From assembly GCF_902762735.1 (NCBI RefSeq), contig NZ_CACWPP010000028.1, forward strand, positions 1 through 34,139: a DNA stretch of 34,139 nt, written 5' to 3'. Positions 1 through 7,310 of the stretch are shown piece by piece (positions within the stretch are counted from its first letter, which is position 1; each line of letters opens with the position of its first letter). The notes under the pieces are model-generated. The model did no database searches. It saw only the letters and a program-made list of their open reading frames with translations, and was not told where the DNA came from. The DNA comes from an uncultured Ruminococcus sp. (GTDB lineage Bacteria; Bacillota; Clostridia; Oscillospirales; Ruminococcaceae). The position numbers and the translations under genes were made by a program.

Positions 1-111
1 TGAGAGTTGACCGATTGTTGACCAAAGTGGTTTGCCTGCCGCTTGCATACGGCGGAAACAGCGTATTTTTGTGGGGTGGGTTGCTTTTTCTTTGGAAATG
101 TGCTATTTTCA

Positions 112-205
112 GACATTTTTCAAAACCAATGCCGACATACACTGCTAAATGCCGACAATTTGCCGGTATCCAGCAGCGCAGCAGAATCAAATGTGACTTC
201 TGAAT
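112..205. repeat. Imperfect direct repeat, copy A
   Basis: This stretch aligns over about 94 bases with 5567-5661 at roughly 70 percent identity by eye. The best conserved part is TGCCGACAYAC followed about 19 bases later by a second TGCCRACA. The pair brackets the amidoligase-integrase module. It may be a protein-binding region or an old duplication. The identity is too low for a fresh attachment-site pair. I see no convincing gene in positions 1-205. Confidence 0.5.
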
Positions 206-214
206 ATGTATTAT

Positions 215-249
215 AATTCCGATAAGCCCCAAAAGGACTTATCGGAATT
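215..249 (+). terminator. Leader hairpin 1 (CCGATAAG stem)
   Basis: A 12-bp perfect stem, AATTCCGATAAG at 215-226 paired with CTTATCGGAATT at 238-249, is followed by a T-run and then by the ribosome binding site CAGGAGG of the next gene. It has the form of an intrinsic terminator, but it lies just before a gene. The same stem sequence recurs at 573-607 and 9678-9710. It could be a terminator, an attenuator or a processing site. Confidence 0.6.
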
Positions 250-272
250 TTTTTATCAGGAGGATAAAGCAT

Positions 273-539
273 ATGGACCTATTAGAATCCCTGTACCGTG
301 GAAAAACACAGACATTTTCAGAAATGCATCACTGGGATCCGCAGTCTGCCAAGCTGGTGAATCAGCTTGTGGAGGTCGAAAAGCAGCTGAACAACATTTC
401 TCCAGAGGCGGAGGCGCTGTTGAGCCGTTACCAGGATCTTCAGGGAGAGCTCGACAGCCTGATGATGTACCAGGAGTTCTCCGTTGGGTTTCGTGTTGGT
501 GCGCAGCTTATGGCGGAAATGCTGCATCCGCTAGAGTGA
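273..539 (+). CDS. DUF6809 family protein
   Basis: An 88-residue acidic helical protein. Its layout, an N-terminal LLESLYRGK, a central predicted coiled segment and a C-terminal FxVGFRVGAQLMAEML, matches what I remember of DUF6809, a small family common in mobile DNA of Clostridia, of unknown function. The ATG at 273 follows AGGAGG with good spacing. It sits between two copies of the CCGATAAG hairpin and upstream of the amidoligase gene, so it may be the first gene of the cassette or separately transcribed. A second family member lies at 20585-20815. No catalytic motif is visible. Family assignment is from memory of the motif pattern. Confidence 0.75.
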   Translation: MDLLESLYRGKTQTFSEMHHWDPQSAKLVNQLVEVEKQLNNISPEAEALLSRYQDLQGELDSLMMYQEFSVGFRVGAQLMAEMLHPLE

Positions 540-572
540 TCGTATCAAGCATCAAAGCGAAATATGTATTAT

Positions 573-607
573 TATCCCGATAAGGCCCTTCCAGCCTTAT
601 CGGGATA
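573..607 (+). terminator. Leader hairpin 2 (CCGATAAGG stem)
   Basis: A 14-bp perfect stem, TATCCCGATAAGGC at 573-586 paired with GCCTTATCGGGATA at 594-607, with a 7-base loop CCTTCCA and a following T-rich stretch. It lies between the DUF6809 stop and the amidoligase ribosome binding site AGGAGG. It may end the DUF6809 transcript or act as a leader element for the amidoligase operon. The loop and right arm are nearly identical to the copy at 9678-9710. Confidence 0.65.
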
Positions 608-631
608 TTTTGTTTTAGGAGGTAAATTGAA

Positions 632-1723
632 ATGGAAGAAAACGCAAGATTCTGCGACATATGCGGATACGAGCTTGAAAACGGCGACGGCACCTGGGTG
701 GGCGATCAGCTTCTCTGCGAGAGCTGCGTGGAGGAGCACTGCACCGCCTGTGACCACTGCGGGGAGACGATCTGGGCGAACGATGCGGTCGAGGACGACA
801 ACATCACCCTCTGTCAGACCTGCTTCGATGACCATTATCACCGCTGCGACTGCTGCGGAAGCATCATCCACGACAACAACACCAACTGGCGGGACAGCAT
901 GCCTTACTGCGACGACTGCAATGATGACTTCAATGACGAGATCGAGGAGTACAGCTACAAGCCCGAGCCTGTGTTCTACGGTGACGGCAAGCGCTATCTT
1001 GGTGTTGAGCTGGAGGTGGACTGCGGCGGCAAGGACGATGAGAATGCAAGCACCCTGAAAGAGATCGGGAACAACGGTCACGAGCACATCTACATCAAGA
1101 ACGACGGCAGTCTGGACGACGGTTTTGAGATCGTGAGCCATCCGATGACGCTCGACTACCACATGAATGAGATGGTCTGGGAGGCGATCCTGCATGAGGC
1201 GATCCAGAAGGGGTACCGATCCCATCAGACCAGCACCTGCGGTCTGCACATCCATGTCAACAGGAACGCATTCGGTAACAACCAGGCAGAGCAGGAAGAG
1301 GTCATCGGCAAGATCCTGTTTCTGATCGAAAAGCACTGGAACGAGGTCTTCTGCTTCTCCCGAAGGAGCCAGCATAACATGGACCGCTGGTCAGCACGGT
1401 ACGGCTACGAGAAGACTGGCAGGGAGATCCTCAAAAAGGCGAAGGACAGCAGTCACGGCAGATACAGCGCCGTCAACCTTCAAAACTACAGCACCATCGA
1501 ATTCCGCCTGTTTAGAGGGACACTAAAGTATAACACATTCATCGCCACATTGCAGTTCGTTGACATGATCTGCGATGTGGCGTTTTCTATGTCCCAGACC
1601 GAATTGGAAGACCTGTCATGGTCTGCGCTCATGAAGTCGATCGAGCACCCGGAGCTGATCCAGTACCTGAAGGAGCGGCGTCTGTATGTCAACGATGAAG
1701 TGGCCGTAGAGGAGGATATGTGA
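632..1723 (+). CDS. Zinc-ribbon amidoligase (Amidoligase_2-like)
   Basis: A 363-residue protein. Residues 8-96 hold three tandem Cys units, C8xxC11/C29xxC32, C40xxC43/C61xxC64 and C72xxC75/C93xxC96, with an exact 32-residue period, so each should bind one zinc. From about residue 121 the sequence carries amidoligase hallmarks: GVELEVD, KNDGSLDDGFEIVSHP, CGLHIHVNR and, near the C-terminus, STIEFRLFRGTL. These fit the ATP-dependent COOH-NH2 ligase family related to glutamine synthetase, which joins an amine to a carboxylate. The zinc ribbons may bind the substrate or nucleic acid. The ATG follows AGGAGG. The stop is one base from the DUF4314 start, and a class II amidotransferase follows, so the three are likely one operon. 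The substrate is not known. A partial second copy lies at 33945-34139. Confidence 0.85.
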   Translation: MEENARFCDICGYELENGDGTWVGDQLLCESCVEEHCTACDHCGETIWANDAVEDDNITLCQTCFDDHYHRCDCCGSIIHDNNTNWRDSMPYCDDCNDDFNDEIEEYSYKPEPVFYGDGKRYLGVELEVDCGGKDDENASTLKEIGNNGHEHIYIKNDGSLDDGFEIVSHPMTLDYHMNEMVWEAILHEAIQKGYRSHQTSTCGLHIHVNRNAFGNNQAEQEEVIGKILFLIEKHWNEVFCFSRRSQHNMDRWSARYGYEKTGREILKKAKDSSHGRYSAVNLQNYSTIEFRLFRGTLKYNTFIATLQFVDMICDVAFSMSQTELEDLSWSALMKSIEHPELIQYLKERRLYVNDEVAVEEDM

Positions 1724-1724
1724 G

Positions 1725-1943
1725 ATGAATAACGCTGAGTATTACAAGAGAGCTTACCCTGTCGGCACCAGGATCCGCCTGCTGCATATGGATGATCCTT
1801 ACTCCCCTGTACCTGACGGCATGACGGGAACGGTTACATTTGTGGACGACACGGGAACGCTGCACATGATGTGGGACAATGGCAGGATCCTCGGCATCTG
1901 TCCCGATGCAGATCGCTTCGAGGTCATCAAGGAGGGTGAGTGA
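1725..1943 (+). CDS. DUF4314 domain protein
   Basis: A 72-residue protein with the DUF4314 pattern: GTRIRLLHMDDPYSPVP, then GMTGTVTFVDDTGTLHMMWDNG, then a C-terminal FEVIKE. The family is a small SH3-like beta-barrel of unknown function, common beside conjugative or mobile elements. It starts one base after the amidoligase stop and ends one base before the amidotransferase start, so the three genes should be translationally linked. The second cassette at the right end of the window lacks this gene: its amidoligase runs straight into the amidotransferase. Confidence 0.8.
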   Translation: MNNAEYYKRAYPVGTRIRLLHMDDPYSPVPDGMTGTVTFVDDTGTLHMMWDNGRILGICPDADRFEVIKEGE

Positions 1944-1944
1944 G

Positions 1945-2898
1945 ATGTGTGCGATCTTTGGCTTTTTGGACTACGGCAAGAAGGTCTCGGCCAACACGCG
2001 AAAGCGACTTATCAGGGCGCTGTCGGTCGCCGCAGAGAGCAGAGGCACCGACGCGACCGGTATCAGCTATGTCAAGAGTGGGAACATCGTGACCTTCAAG
2101 AAGGCAAAGCCCGCCCACAAGGTCAAGCTGTACTTCCCGAGGAACACGACTGCAGTCATCGGCCACACCCGCTTTACCACGCAGGGCAGCGAGAAGCACA
2201 ACTACAACAACCATCCGTTCAATGGGACGACGACCGACCACACGTTTGCCCTCGCTCATAATGGTGTGCTGTACAATGACAGAGAACTGCGATGGGGAAA
2301 GCATCTGCCTGATACGGCGATCGAGACCGACAGCTACATCGCGGTCCAGCTGATCGAGCGTGAGAACATCGTTGACGGCAACAGCATCAAAGCGATGGCG
2401 GAGGCGGTGCAGGGCAGTTTTGTCTTTACGATCCTGCGGGATGACAACACGCTTTTCCTCGTTAAGGGCGACAATCCCATCACGCTGCTGCATTACCCTG
2501 AGCTTGGCTTGTACATCTACGCTTCAACCACGGCTATCCTCACCGCCGCATTGAAAGCTGTAAAGCTTGCTGGGAAGCGTGTGGAAGTGCCGGTCTATGA
2601 CGGGGACATCATCTGCATCGACAGCGACGGCAAGCTTTCTGTCAGCACCTTTGAGCAGAGGTATCAGGATATCCATTACCGCAATTGGTACAGCTGGTAT
2701 GACTATGAGCTTGATGCCGGTGACGAGGGATATGCCAATGACCTCTTGCTGATCTGCGGCTGCTACGGTGTTGCCAGAGAGGATGTCGAGCTGCTGTTGG
2801 AGCTAGGCTATACAGCTGATGAGATCGAAGAGCTGCTGCTGGATCATGATCTGTTCGAGCAGACCGTAAACGAGGAAAAAACGCGGTATCATCGTTAA
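1945..2898 (+). CDS. Class II glutamine amidotransferase
   Basis: A 317-residue Ntn-hydrolase of the GlmS/PurF glutaminase type. The start at 1945 is chosen because it gives MCAIFGF, placing the catalytic Cys at position 2 for exposure after Met removal. Further family motifs are SRGTDATG, GHTRFTTQGS, AHNGVLYND and ETDSYIAVQL. It should hydrolyse glutamine and supply ammonia, or use the same fold as an amidohydrolase. The C-terminal third (after about residue 240) is acidic and ends in a helical region, EDVELLLELGYTADEIEELL, also present in the second copy at 33092-34036. No synthetase domain is fused, so the amidoligase next door is the natural partner. Confidence 0.88.
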   Translation: MCAIFGFLDYGKKVSANTRKRLIRALSVAAESRGTDATGISYVKSGNIVTFKKAKPAHKVKLYFPRNTTAVIGHTRFTTQGSEKHNYNNHPFNGTTTDHTFALAHNGVLYNDRELRWGKHLPDTAIETDSYIAVQLIERENIVDGNSIKAMAEAVQGSFVFTILRDDNTLFLVKGDNPITLLHYPELGLYIYASTTAILTAALKAVKLAGKRVEVPVYDGDIICIDSDGKLSVSTFEQRYQDIHYRNWYSWYDYELDAGDEGYANDLLLICGCYGVAREDVELLLELGYTADEIEELLLDHDLFEQTVNEEKTRYHR

Positions 2899-2912
2899 AA
2901 GGGGGTGATCAC

Positions 2913-3011
2913 ATGAAAGGATTCTTTGCAGGGATGGCGTTCGCGCTGATCCTGGAGGGCGTGGCGGTCGTCTCGTATGCTGCCTACAAGATCACAAAGG
3001 AGGTGGAGTGA
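2913..3011 (+). CDS. Small single-pass membrane protein
   Basis: A 32-residue ORF starting MKGFFAGMAFALILEGVAVV, almost entirely one hydrophobic helix followed by a short basic and acidic tail. The start follows GGGGGTGATC, a good ribosome binding site, 15 bases after the amidotransferase stop. Its TGA overlaps the ATG of the next small ORF. I do not recognise a family. The position suggests it is part of the cassette. Confidence 0.55.
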   Translation: MKGFFAGMAFALILEGVAVVSYAAYKITKEVE

Positions 3012-3091
3012 TGGAAACGGCATTCAAGATCATTGCCAAGGGTGTGTCCTGCATTCTGGACATCATCATCATTCTCAGGAAGAAAAAGTAA
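3011..3091 (+). CDS. Small hydrophobic basic peptide
   Basis: A 26-residue ORF with a hydrophobic stretch, CILDIIIIL, and a basic end, RKKK. Its start overlaps the stop of the preceding small ORF (TGATG), and GGAGG lies just upstream, which argues for real translational coupling. Function unknown. It could be a membrane peptide or a leader. Confidence 0.45.
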   Translation: METAFKIIAKGVSCILDIIIILRKKK

Positions 3092-3141
3092 ACAACATGG
3101 GGCGGGATCATTTCTCTGCCCCGGACAGAACGGAGGCTTTG

Positions 3142-3441
3142 ATGCGAAAAATCACAACACTGGATGGAATACAGACGATTCCCAGTGCAGCGCTTCGTGA
3201 GCATCTCTTGGATCAGACCACGAAAATGCTGGCAGGATATGGGGTCGATCCACTTGAAGAGATCGGCGCCATCGTGCTTCTGGATGCCGATGAAAGGGAG
3301 CGATTCCTTGATGAGGAGATGGAGTTTGTGGAGCGTGTAGTGTTGGAGGATGCCGAATATCTGCACGGTGTCCGCATCCTCGGCGACTGCTATGGGGAGG
3401 ATGTCTATCTGATGGTAAAGGAGGTGGAGGATCATGTTTGA
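3142..3441 (+). CDS. Hypothetical acidic protein
   Basis: A 99-residue acidic protein with no motif I recognise. The start at 3142 is preferred because CGGAGG sits 6 bases upstream; upstream in-frame ATG codons lack such a site. The sequence is mostly helical in character, with a run of Glu and Asp residues near the middle. Its end overlaps the DUF960 start by 8 bases, so the two are coupled. Confidence 0.65.
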   Translation: MRKITTLDGIQTIPSAALREHLLDQTTKMLAGYGVDPLEEIGAIVLLDADERERFLDEEMEFVERVVLEDAEYLHGVRILGDCYGEDVYLMVKEVEDHV

Positions 3442-3727
3442 GGGTAACAAGCCCAGATATTTGACTCGTGGCGTGGATGCAGAAATACCGCCGGAGATCC
3501 AGGTGTTCTTATGGGCTGCGATCGACAAAATGCTGGGACCCAAGGACTATTTGCAGGTGTTCAAGCTGTCGGCGGTGAACGGCTTGCAGGTCATCGACCA
3601 TACTTCGGAGCAGCCAGCATTCCATATGACTTACCTGCTTGCGGCGGTGGAAGATCCCGTAACTGCGAAGGTCTACGTCATGGATTCGGAGGAATACTGT
3701 ACGATGCTATTAGCAAGCGAATACTAA
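3434..3727 (+). CDS. DUF960 family protein
   Basis: A 97-residue protein with the DUF960 pattern: FEGNKPRYLTRGVDAEIPPE near the start, DYLQVFKLS in the middle and CTMLLASEY at the end. The family is small, widespread in Firmicute plasmids, phages and conjugative elements, and of unknown function. It is the last gene before a strong terminator at 3735-3769, so it closes the cassette. Confidence 0.85.
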   Translation: MFEGNKPRYLTRGVDAEIPPEIQVFLWAAIDKMLGPKDYLQVFKLSAVNGLQVIDHTSEQPAFHMTYLLAAVEDPVTAKVYVMDSEEYCTMLLASEY

Positions 3728-3734
3728 AAAACGC

Positions 3735-3769
3735 AAGTGGGGGCATCCTGTTTTGTCCCCACTTTTTTT
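3735..3769 (+). terminator. Intrinsic terminator after DUF960
   Basis: The stem AAGTGGGG at 3735-3742 pairs with CCCCACTT at 3757-3764, followed by a run of T. It ends the amidoligase cassette just before the integrase gene. Confidence 0.85.
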
Positions 3770-3820
3770 GAAAAAGCATGACGAACAATTCGTTATATTT
3801 TTACGAAAGGGGCAATGCTT

Positions 3821-4963
3821 ATGCCATTTACAGGTCATGTCAGAAAACGTGCAACTAAGTCCGGTATTACTACCTACCAAATTATTGTTGAGGAGGAAAG
3901 TGATGCCGCTACCGGCAAGCGTAAGCGTTTTTACAAAACCATCAAAGGCAGCAAAAAGGATGCAGAGCGTGCCATGCGCAGCTTTATTTCCGAGATCGAG
4001 AGCCGGACATTTACGAAGGACAGCAAGATCAAGGTCAAGGATTTCATGCACCAGTGGCTTGATCTTTATGTGAAAGGGCAGCTTTCTCCCACGACGGTGC
4101 AGCATTATATCGACCAGACGGAGAAGTATATCATCCCGGAATTTGGTGATCTGTACTTGCAGCAATTGAGAAATATCGACATCCAGAAATGGGTATTTTC
4201 CTTGCAGAAGCAGTCACCACTGACGGGAAAGCCGCTGTCTCCCAAGACCATAAAAAACATTGTGCTGAACCTCTCTGCTGCCATGAAGAAAGCGGTCATG
4301 CTGGAGCTCATCCCAAAGAACCCTTGCGATAATCTGACGCTGCCGAAGCTGCAACGATTTGAACCGGATGTGTACAGCATGGAGGAGGTGGAGCAGCTTT
4401 TGAACTGCGCAAAGGGTACTGATCTCTATCTGCCGATGATGATCGAGATCTGTCTTGGACTGCGCCGGGGCGAATTGCTGGCACTTCGTTGGCATCATGT
4501 CGATTTTGAAGAGGGCGTGCTGTCGGTCGAAGAGAATCTGGTGACGGTCGTCAACGAGATGATCACCAAGACGCCTAAGACGAAAAGCGGCAAAAGAAGT
4601 ATCCAGATCCCGAACACGCTGTTGCAGCTTTTGAAGAATACTTATGGGGAGCGCCACGCACGGGAGAATGATTATATCATCTGCCAGCCGGACGGGACAC
4701 CCTATAAGAGCGATTCATTTTCTCTAAAATTCAGGCGCTTTTTGAAAGCGAACGGCCTCAAGCATATTCGTCTGCACGACCTGCGGCACATCAATGCGAC
4801 CATTATGTTGACTTCTGGTATTTCTCCCAAAGTTGCACAGGAGCGTTTAGGTCATGCAAACTATCAGATCACGATGGACATTTATAGCCATGTGCTGCAG
4901 AAGGTCGAGAAGGAGGCGGCGAGCAAGATCGATGCGGCGCTGTTTGACAAGACGGTTGGTTAA
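3821..4963 (+). CDS. Tyrosine recombinase / integrase
   Basis: A 380-residue phage-type integrase. The N-terminal part has an arm-binding domain, followed by a SAM-like core-binding domain (about residues 60-170) and a catalytic domain. The catalytic set is present: Arg215 in GLRRGEL, H319-x-x-R322 in HDLRH, the GHA motif and Tyr355 in DIYSHV. The start at 3821 is preferred over the ATG at 3815, because AAAGGGG at 3806-3812 is only 2 bases from 3815 but 8 from 3821. It should excise and integrate the surrounding element. No excisionase gene is seen next to it. An attachment site for it cannot be assigned with certainty (see the finding on the displaced tRNA-fMet fragment). Confidence 0.92.
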   Translation: MPFTGHVRKRATKSGITTYQIIVEEESDAATGKRKRFYKTIKGSKKDAERAMRSFISEIESRTFTKDSKIKVKDFMHQWLDLYVKGQLSPTTVQHYIDQTEKYIIPEFGDLYLQQLRNIDIQKWVFSLQKQSPLTGKPLSPKTIKNIVLNLSAAMKKAVMLELIPKNPCDNLTLPKLQRFEPDVYSMEEVEQLLNCAKGTDLYLPMMIEICLGLRRGELLALRWHHVDFEEGVLSVEENLVTVVNEMITKTPKTKSGKRSIQIPNTLLQLLKNTYGERHARENDYIICQPDGTPYKSDSFSLKFRRFLKANGLKHIRLHDLRHINATIMLTSGISPKVAQERLGHANYQITMDIYSHVLQKVEKEAASKIDAALFDKTVG

Positions 4964-4972
4964 CAAATTGAG

Positions 4973-4998
4973 CCGGAGTCCTCAGATGGGGATTCCGG
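4973..4998 (+). terminator. Hairpin after the integrase
   Basis: An 11-bp stem with two G-T pairs, CCGGAGTCCTC at 4973-4983 paired with GGGGATTCCGG at 4988-4998, loop AGAT. There is no strong T-run directly after it, so it may be a weak terminator. It resembles the hairpin at 5411-5442. Confidence 0.55.
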
Positions 4999-5058
4999 TT
5001 CCGATGTAAGAATATTTTTTTGCTAGATCCAGCGGATCGCTGGTAGAAAGGGACTATT

Positions 5059-5412
5059 ATGATCAACAAAATTACCAAGAATGGAACTAGGAAGAATGCT
5101 GTTAATGCAAGTGCATCTCCAGTGCCTAAGAGACACTATCGGCTGCATATCTATAAAGAGAATGAGGCGCCGTTTGACGCTGTTTTGAACGCAGTTGATC
5201 TGGGCTTTCTTCAGATGGTGGAAGGCAAAAAGTACACGCTGAAGCAGATCGTCGAGCTTGGCGCTCCAGGTTTATGGGATACCATGAATCATTATACCAG
5301 ACGATGCATGGGCGCGTCATTTGCCGCAAAATACTATAAGGATACGATCCATACTGTGAGGATGATCGATGTGAATCGATCACCGATCAGATATCTGAGC
5401 GATCAAGAATGA
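5059..5412 (+). CDS. Hypothetical protein
   Basis: A 117-residue basic protein of no recognised family, preceded by AAAGGGAC. The N-terminal 25 residues are basic and likely disordered (KNGTRKNAVNAS). The middle, LKQIVELGAPGLWDTMNHYTR, looks helical. It lies between two similar hairpins downstream of the integrase, so it probably belongs to the same element. It could be a small DNA-binding protein, but I see no HTH signature that would prove it. Confidence 0.55.
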   Translation: MINKITKNGTRKNAVNASASPVPKRHYRLHIYKENEAPFDAVLNAVDLGFLQMVEGKKYTLKQIVELGAPGLWDTMNHYTRRCMGASFAAKYYKDTIHTVRMIDVNRSPIRYLSDQE

Positions 5413-5442
5413 TCCGGAATCTCCGATGGGGGATTCCGGATC
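5411..5442 (+). terminator. Strong hairpin after the 117-residue gene
   Basis: A 14-bp stem, GATCCGGAATCTCC at 5411-5424 paired with GGGGATTCCGGATC at 5429-5442, loop GATG, followed by TTTGA. It begins in the stop codon region of the preceding gene and is likely its terminator. Confidence 0.7.
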
Positions 5443-5466
5443 TTTGATAAGGCATGACATCTTCCA

Positions 5467-5550
5467 ACGGCATTGACGGCATTTTTTCGCAATGAATACT
5501 GGTGATATTATTCTCTTTTCTAAAAGGAAAAAGAATGCCGTCAATGCCGT
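5467..5550. repeat. Inverted repeat with internal direct repeats
   Basis: ACGGCATTGACGGCAT at 5467-5482 is the exact inverse complement of ATGCCGTCAATGCCGT at 5535-5550. Each arm itself holds two ATGCCGT units. The arms are 52 bases apart. It may be an operator or iteron-like site, and the direct repeat copy B begins 16 bases beyond it. No gene is seen in 5443-5744. Confidence 0.75.
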
Positions 5551-5566
5551 CAAACGTCTATTTTCT

Positions 5567-5661
5567 GACGTTTTTTCAAAGCTACTGCCGACACACGCTG
5601 TCGAATGCCAACAGTAGGTGAGTATCCCATAGTGCAGCGGGATCATATGCGTCTACTGAAT
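5567..5661. repeat. Imperfect direct repeat, copy B
   Basis: This is the counterpart of 112-205, with the shared core TGCCGACACACGCTG and a second ATGCCAACA. The downstream bases (about 5676-5770) could encode KVEKKTAVER and then DYEKKPYRYVRLD, which looks like a gene tail, but I cannot assign it. Confidence 0.5.
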
Positions 5662-5744
5662 GGGCTGTAAAAGGTCGAGAAGAAGACAGCGGTAGAGAGA
5701 TGCTATAGCAGGGAGCTTGCTGTCGTGGACTATGAGAAGAAGCC

Positions 5745-5834
5745 TTACAGGTACGTTAGACTTGATTGATGAATGGATGCGGAAAAGCACACCCGAAGCA
5801 GCATCCCGATGATGGTCTTCTTGCCCTCACTCAT
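5745..5834 (-). pseudogene. Truncated start of a second gene
   Basis: A 29-residue ORF beginning MSEGKKTIIGMLLRVCF. Its ATG overlaps the end of the upstream gene (ATGAGTGA), a classical coupling, so it is the true start of a gene that was cut off by rearrangement soon after. The original function cannot be read. Confidence 0.5.
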
Positions 5835-6677
5835 AGGTAGAGAGCAACCCCGCCAGTCCGAACGCCAAAAGTACATAGACTGCATTTCCTGTCAGATAAG
5901 GCTGCGCCTCCGCCAAAAGCTGTGTGCAGCTCTTATCCGTGAACGGCAATGTCTTGTGCAGATAATTCGGGGATAGGTAGGGTACCACCGCCTCGTCCTC
6001 CTCCCCATCGCTGCACACATAGTCAATGTCCTTGATCACACCATCCTCTGCTTGAAGGTACAGCCCTGGAAACTCTGGATAATAGGACATCGTCAGGCCG
6101 CCGCCGTTCAGGATCTGCATCATCATCCAGTAAAGGAACTCATTGGCGAGTGCCTTGCTGCATCTTCTCTGAAACACCTTGAAATACGGCAGCAAAAGTC
6201 CCTTCACGATCTGCTCCGCCGGGATGACCGCTGTATCCTGAAGCCCCAAACCACAGCAATAGCGCACCTTGATAAACCGTCTCTCCTGTCCTCCTGTCAC
6301 CGTGGTGAAAGCCTCTGCCTGCTCCAGCTTCATCGTGCCGATCTCCTTGCGGCGATCGCTGGACTCGATGCTGTAGCTCACGCCGCTTGGCTGCATATCA
6401 AAGCAGCGGGGATTCTCCCGCTTCTCAGCCGTTGCTTTGGCAACCTGTGCCTGGAGCTGAATGATCTGATGACACATTGCGTTCTTCTCATAATTCGCTT
6501 GTACCAACAAATCGTGATTCACCTGGTTCTGATAGGATAGCTGATGAATCTGATCAATCAGAACATCTGTTATTGAAAGAGAAAAGGCAGTAGCTTGCAA
6601 GCGGTAAGATTCGGCGTACTCAGGCAGATACGTTGCTTCTCGAAAGTCCGCTTTTCCTGAAAAGGCAAAAGCTTTTC
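5827..6677 (-). pseudogene. 5'-truncated hypothetical gene
   Basis: The open frame runs from a stop at 6678 down to 5827 without a proper start. Coding character continues upstream of the first usable TTG (6600), with residues such as YLPEYAESYRLQ, so the start has been lost near 6660. What remains is about 280 residues: a helical N-terminal stretch rich in Gln, then a domain containing RRFIKVRYCCGLGLQDTAVI and NEFLYWMMMQILNGGG. I do not recognise it. Downstream it overlaps the start of another truncated gene, so the pair is the relic of an operon on this strand. Confidence 0.55.
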
Positions 6678-6683
6678 ACCGGA

Positions 6684-7310
6684 ATGAGCCAATATGTTTC
6701 GTTACAATCCCGCATCAACACTGAACTGGGAGTCTTTGGAAGTCAACAGTACAAGCATGGCTCTCGATTTCCTCAACCTGTTAAGAATTACAGACAGCTC
6801 ATCTGTGCTATGCTTTCTTTCCTGTTTAAGGGGAATGATGCAAAAATTGGAATACAGGAAGAAATAGCTCACCTATATAATATTGTTGCCGGGAAAATCA
6901 GTCTACAATATCTTCGAGCTGTCTATCTGCAAATGAAGCCTGATAACATAGATTATTGGAAATTGCACAACTATTTTTCGGTGCTTGATAAAGCCGAAAC
7001 ATTTGACGGTCATATCCTGATGACACATGAGCGTTTCCTATATTTAAGCTCCAAATCTCGGTTATTAGAAGACCGAAAAGTAATTATTGACGAGGATATT
7101 CTCGGCACTGCGTTTGCTACAGTGAGTGTAGACATAGCTGATATGAAACGTGCTTTGAAAATGGACTGTTTTGATAAGGACGAAAAGGAACGTATGTCGG
7201 AAATTCTAAATGGTGGGACTTATCAAAGATACCATACTCGTGCTGGAGTATACTCGATGGAGGCTGGTATTCCAGACCAGCTTGAAGAAATACAGACTAA
7301 TATCCTTGAC
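6684..7310 (+). pseudogene. Gene fragment with Walker B-like motif
   Basis: About 209 residues in an open frame that then runs, out of context, into methyltransferase sequence. The piece contains LEDRKVIIDEDILG, which resembles the DExx stretch of a P-loop ATPase or helicase, and a helical N-terminal half. No Walker A is seen, so it is an internal fragment. Bases are more AT-rich than the following methyltransferase part. The joint at about 7310 is a recombination scar. Confidence 0.45.

Noticed and set aside
15-203. An open frame of 62 residues at the left edge
   Set aside because: No ribosome binding site, low-complexity hydrophobic start, and it spans repeat copy A; I treat the region as noncoding.
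212-217. TATAAT as a promoter for DUF6809
   Set aside because: It overlaps the hairpin stem, and no acceptable -35 lies 17 bases upstream, so the box is not convincing.
572-1375. Long minus-strand open frame opposite the amidoligase
   Set aside because: It is the shadow of a GC-rich coding strand, with a Val- and Ala-rich low-information sequence and no upstream signal.
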